Made by a program: the position numbers and the translations under genes. The notes beneath the pieces are model-generated. The model ran no database searches, had not been told where the DNA came from, and was given only the letters and a program-made list of their open reading frames with translations. This document shows positions 62,917 through 64,000 of a stretch of 64,000 nucleotides of DNA, piece after piece. The first letter of the stretch is position 1. Every line of letters starts with the position of its first letter. The DNA is from Aurantiochytrium sp. KH105. Lineage: Eukaryota; Sar; Bigyra; Thraustochytrida; Thraustochytriidae. Location of the stretch: the NCBI GenBank assembly GCA_003116975.1, contig BGKB01000018.1, positions 124,001-188,000 of the forward strand, written 5' to 3'.

Positions 62917-64000
62917 ATGCGGCGCGCGCGGGCGCTGGCGGGGCTGCTGCGCGGGCGCGAGAGCGGCGCGTGGAGGGGCCAGTCGACGCAGGCGGGGATC
63001 CCGTTCCTGTCGGAGGGCATCCCGCGCCGCATTGACACGTACGCGGGCGTGCTGGAGGAGATCTACACGGTGAACGAGCGCATGCACGTCAAGCAGGGCC
63101 TGCAGAACATCCGCGACCTGAACGCGGCCATCGGAGACCCCGCCGGCGCGCTCAACGTCGTGCACGTCGCAGGGACGAACGGAAAGGGATCCGTGTGCTG
63201 GAAGCTGGCAGAGGCGCTGCGCGCCACGGGGTCGAGAACCGGCCTCTTCGTTTCGCCGCATGTCTCGTCCTTTCGCGAGCGCGTGCGCATTGACGGCGAG
63301 CTCATCTCCGAAGAGGATGTCGTCAAACACCTCTCGTTCATTATCGAGCGGGCAGAGGCGGCCAACATCCACGCCACCTTTTTCGAGTACGTCACGGCGC
63401 TCGCCATGCACTACTTTGCCTCTAACGGCACTGACATGGTCGTCCTTGAGACCGGACTTGGAGGTCGCCTCGACTCGACCAACATTATCAACGCCCCGGC
63501 GTTGACGGTCGTCACCAACATTGGCCTCGAGCACACGCGCGTGCTCGGGGACACCCTCGAGGCGATCGCCTTTGAAAAGGCAAGCATCGCCAAGCCCCAC
63601 CGCCCCATGCTTGTGGGCCCCAACGTGCCGCTCGGTCCCGTGGAGGAGATCTGCAGCTCGCGTCAGGCGCCGCTCCACGTGCTTGCGCCCCAGCCACTCG
63701 ACGGCGACTACGATGTCGAGAACGTGGCCATGGCCCGTGCCGCGCTCGAGATCCTCGGCCGCGACACCTCGACGGATGCCGTCGCTCGCGCTCTGCGCCA
63801 GCGTCCTCCCTGCCGCTTCGAGATCATCCCGCATCGCCCGGGCTCCGTCTACGTTCTGGACGCCGGCCACAACGCCCCTGCGCTCAAGAAGCTATTTTCC
63901 TCGCTCGATTCACGCATTCCCGAGCTCCACGCCGCCGTGGGCGCCGCCCCGCACGAAAACGTGCGCATCCAGCTCGTTCTTGCACTTTCCTCGGACAAGG
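62917..64000 (+). CDS. folC: FolC-type folate ligase (DHFS/FPGS), partial at window end
   Basis: The first 361 residues are seen; the gene runs off the right edge. It starts at the first in-frame ATG after 321 nt without one. Residues 1-25 (MRRARALAGLLRGRESGAWR) are Arg-rich with almost no acidic residue and look like a mitochondrial presequence. The Mur-ligase fold has the P-loop GTNGKGS near residue 87-93, TGLFVSPHVSSFRERVRIDG and TGLGGRLDSTN, all diagnostic of FolC/FPGS. The segment between the central and C-terminal domains is shorter than in typical FolC. The enzyme adds glutamate to dihydropteroate and/or folates. The hydrolase of the C-terminal domain (DAGHNAPALKK) is present. Confidence 0.9.
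   Translation, partial: MRRARALAGLLRGRESGAWRGQSTQAGIPFLSEGIPRRIDTYAGVLEEIYTVNERMHVKQGLQNIRDLNAAIGDPAGALNVVHVAGTNGKGSVCWKLAEALRATGSRTGLFVSPHVSSFRERVRIDGELISEEDVVKHLSFIIERAEAANIHATFFEYVTALAMHYFASNGTDMVVLETGLGGRLDSTNIINAPALTVVTNIGLEHTRVLGDTLEAIAFEKASIAKPHRPMLVGPNVPLGPVEEICSSRQAPLHVLAPQPLDGDYDVENVAMARAALEILGRDTSTDAVARALRQRPPCRFEIIPHRPGSVYVLDAGHNAPALKKLFSSLDSRIPELHAAVGAAPHENVRIQLVLALSSDK

Noticed and set aside
61915-63870. 651-codon minus-strand frame
   Set aside because: Antisense to the folate ligase and its leader; low-complexity composition.

Overview
The window is nuclear DNA of a GC-rich, flagellated protist. It carries about 25 protein-coding genes on both strands, most of them uninterrupted. 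Five carry one short GT-AG intron each (147-354 nt), usually close to the start codon. The mix of calmodulin, SUMO, a kinesin-5, the condensin subunit SMC4, a proteasome ATPase, flagellar genes and an aspartate-pathway (lysine/threonine) enzyme excludes prokaryotes, animals and fungi with reduced cilia. A stramenopile of the thraustochytrid/labyrinthulomycete type fits gene density, base composition and intron scarcity, but this placement is inference. No mobile element, rRNA, tRNA or CRISPR array was recognised.

Layout. 1-5.0 kb: GC-rich, low-complexity non-coding DNA ending in a 2.1-kb stretch with no ATG, then a small Cys-rich gene. 5.6-8.1 kb: minisatellites and an acidic membrane protein. 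8.2-10.8 kb (minus): a coiled-coil protein and the RRM-cyclophilin PPIL4. 12.1-15.4 kb: a kinesin-5 that carries a C-terminal SAP motif. 16.0-17.4 kb: a voltage-gated K+ channel (one intron). 18.2-21.1 kb: proteasome ATPase Rpt1 and an arrestin-fold protein. 21.3-25.5 kb (minus): condensin SMC4. 26.7-30.1 kb: an ankyrin protein and a kinesin-light-chain-like TPR protein. 30.6-33.5 kb (minus): a PP2C phosphatase with a large low-complexity insert. 36.5-43.6 kb: calmodulin, SUMO and a MAK/RCK-family kinase. 44.4-45.2 kb (minus): ribosomal protein S5/uS7. 46.3-48.4 kb: a short-chain dehydrogenase and an AKTIP/FTS-like UEV protein. 48.7-49.8 kb (minus): a membrane-anchored, degenerate cyclophilin. 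50.6-52.2 kb: a CEP72-like LRR/coiled-coil protein. 52.6-53.8 kb (minus): aspartate-semialdehyde dehydrogenase with a hydrophobic tail. 55.0-60.2 kb: a small acidic protein, a FAM135-type DUF676 hydrolase, ARL6/BBS3 and a small single-pass membrane protein. 60.7-61.7 kb (minus): CCDC113. From 62.9 kb to the window end: a FolC-type folate ligase, cut off by the edge.

Functional threads. Four genes between 41 and 62 kb belong to cilium or centrosome families (MAK-type kinase, CEP72-like, ARL6/BBS3, CCDC113) and AKTIP/FTS works in dynein cargo transport. Kinesin-5 and SMC4 are mitotic. Rpt1, SUMO and the UEV protein belong to ubiquitin-like pathways.

Sequence habits. Start codons were taken as the first in-frame ATG. 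Several genes are preceded by 0.3-2 kb of GC-rich, simple-repeat-rich sequence that contains no sense-strand ATG at all, which suggests long leaders under selection against upstream starts. Neighbouring genes often converge with very short gaps (44-261 nt). The most unusual protein features are the SAP motif on kinesin-5, the C-terminal hydrophobic segment on aspartate-semialdehyde dehydrogenase, and the roughly 340-residue insert inside the PP2C catalytic domain.
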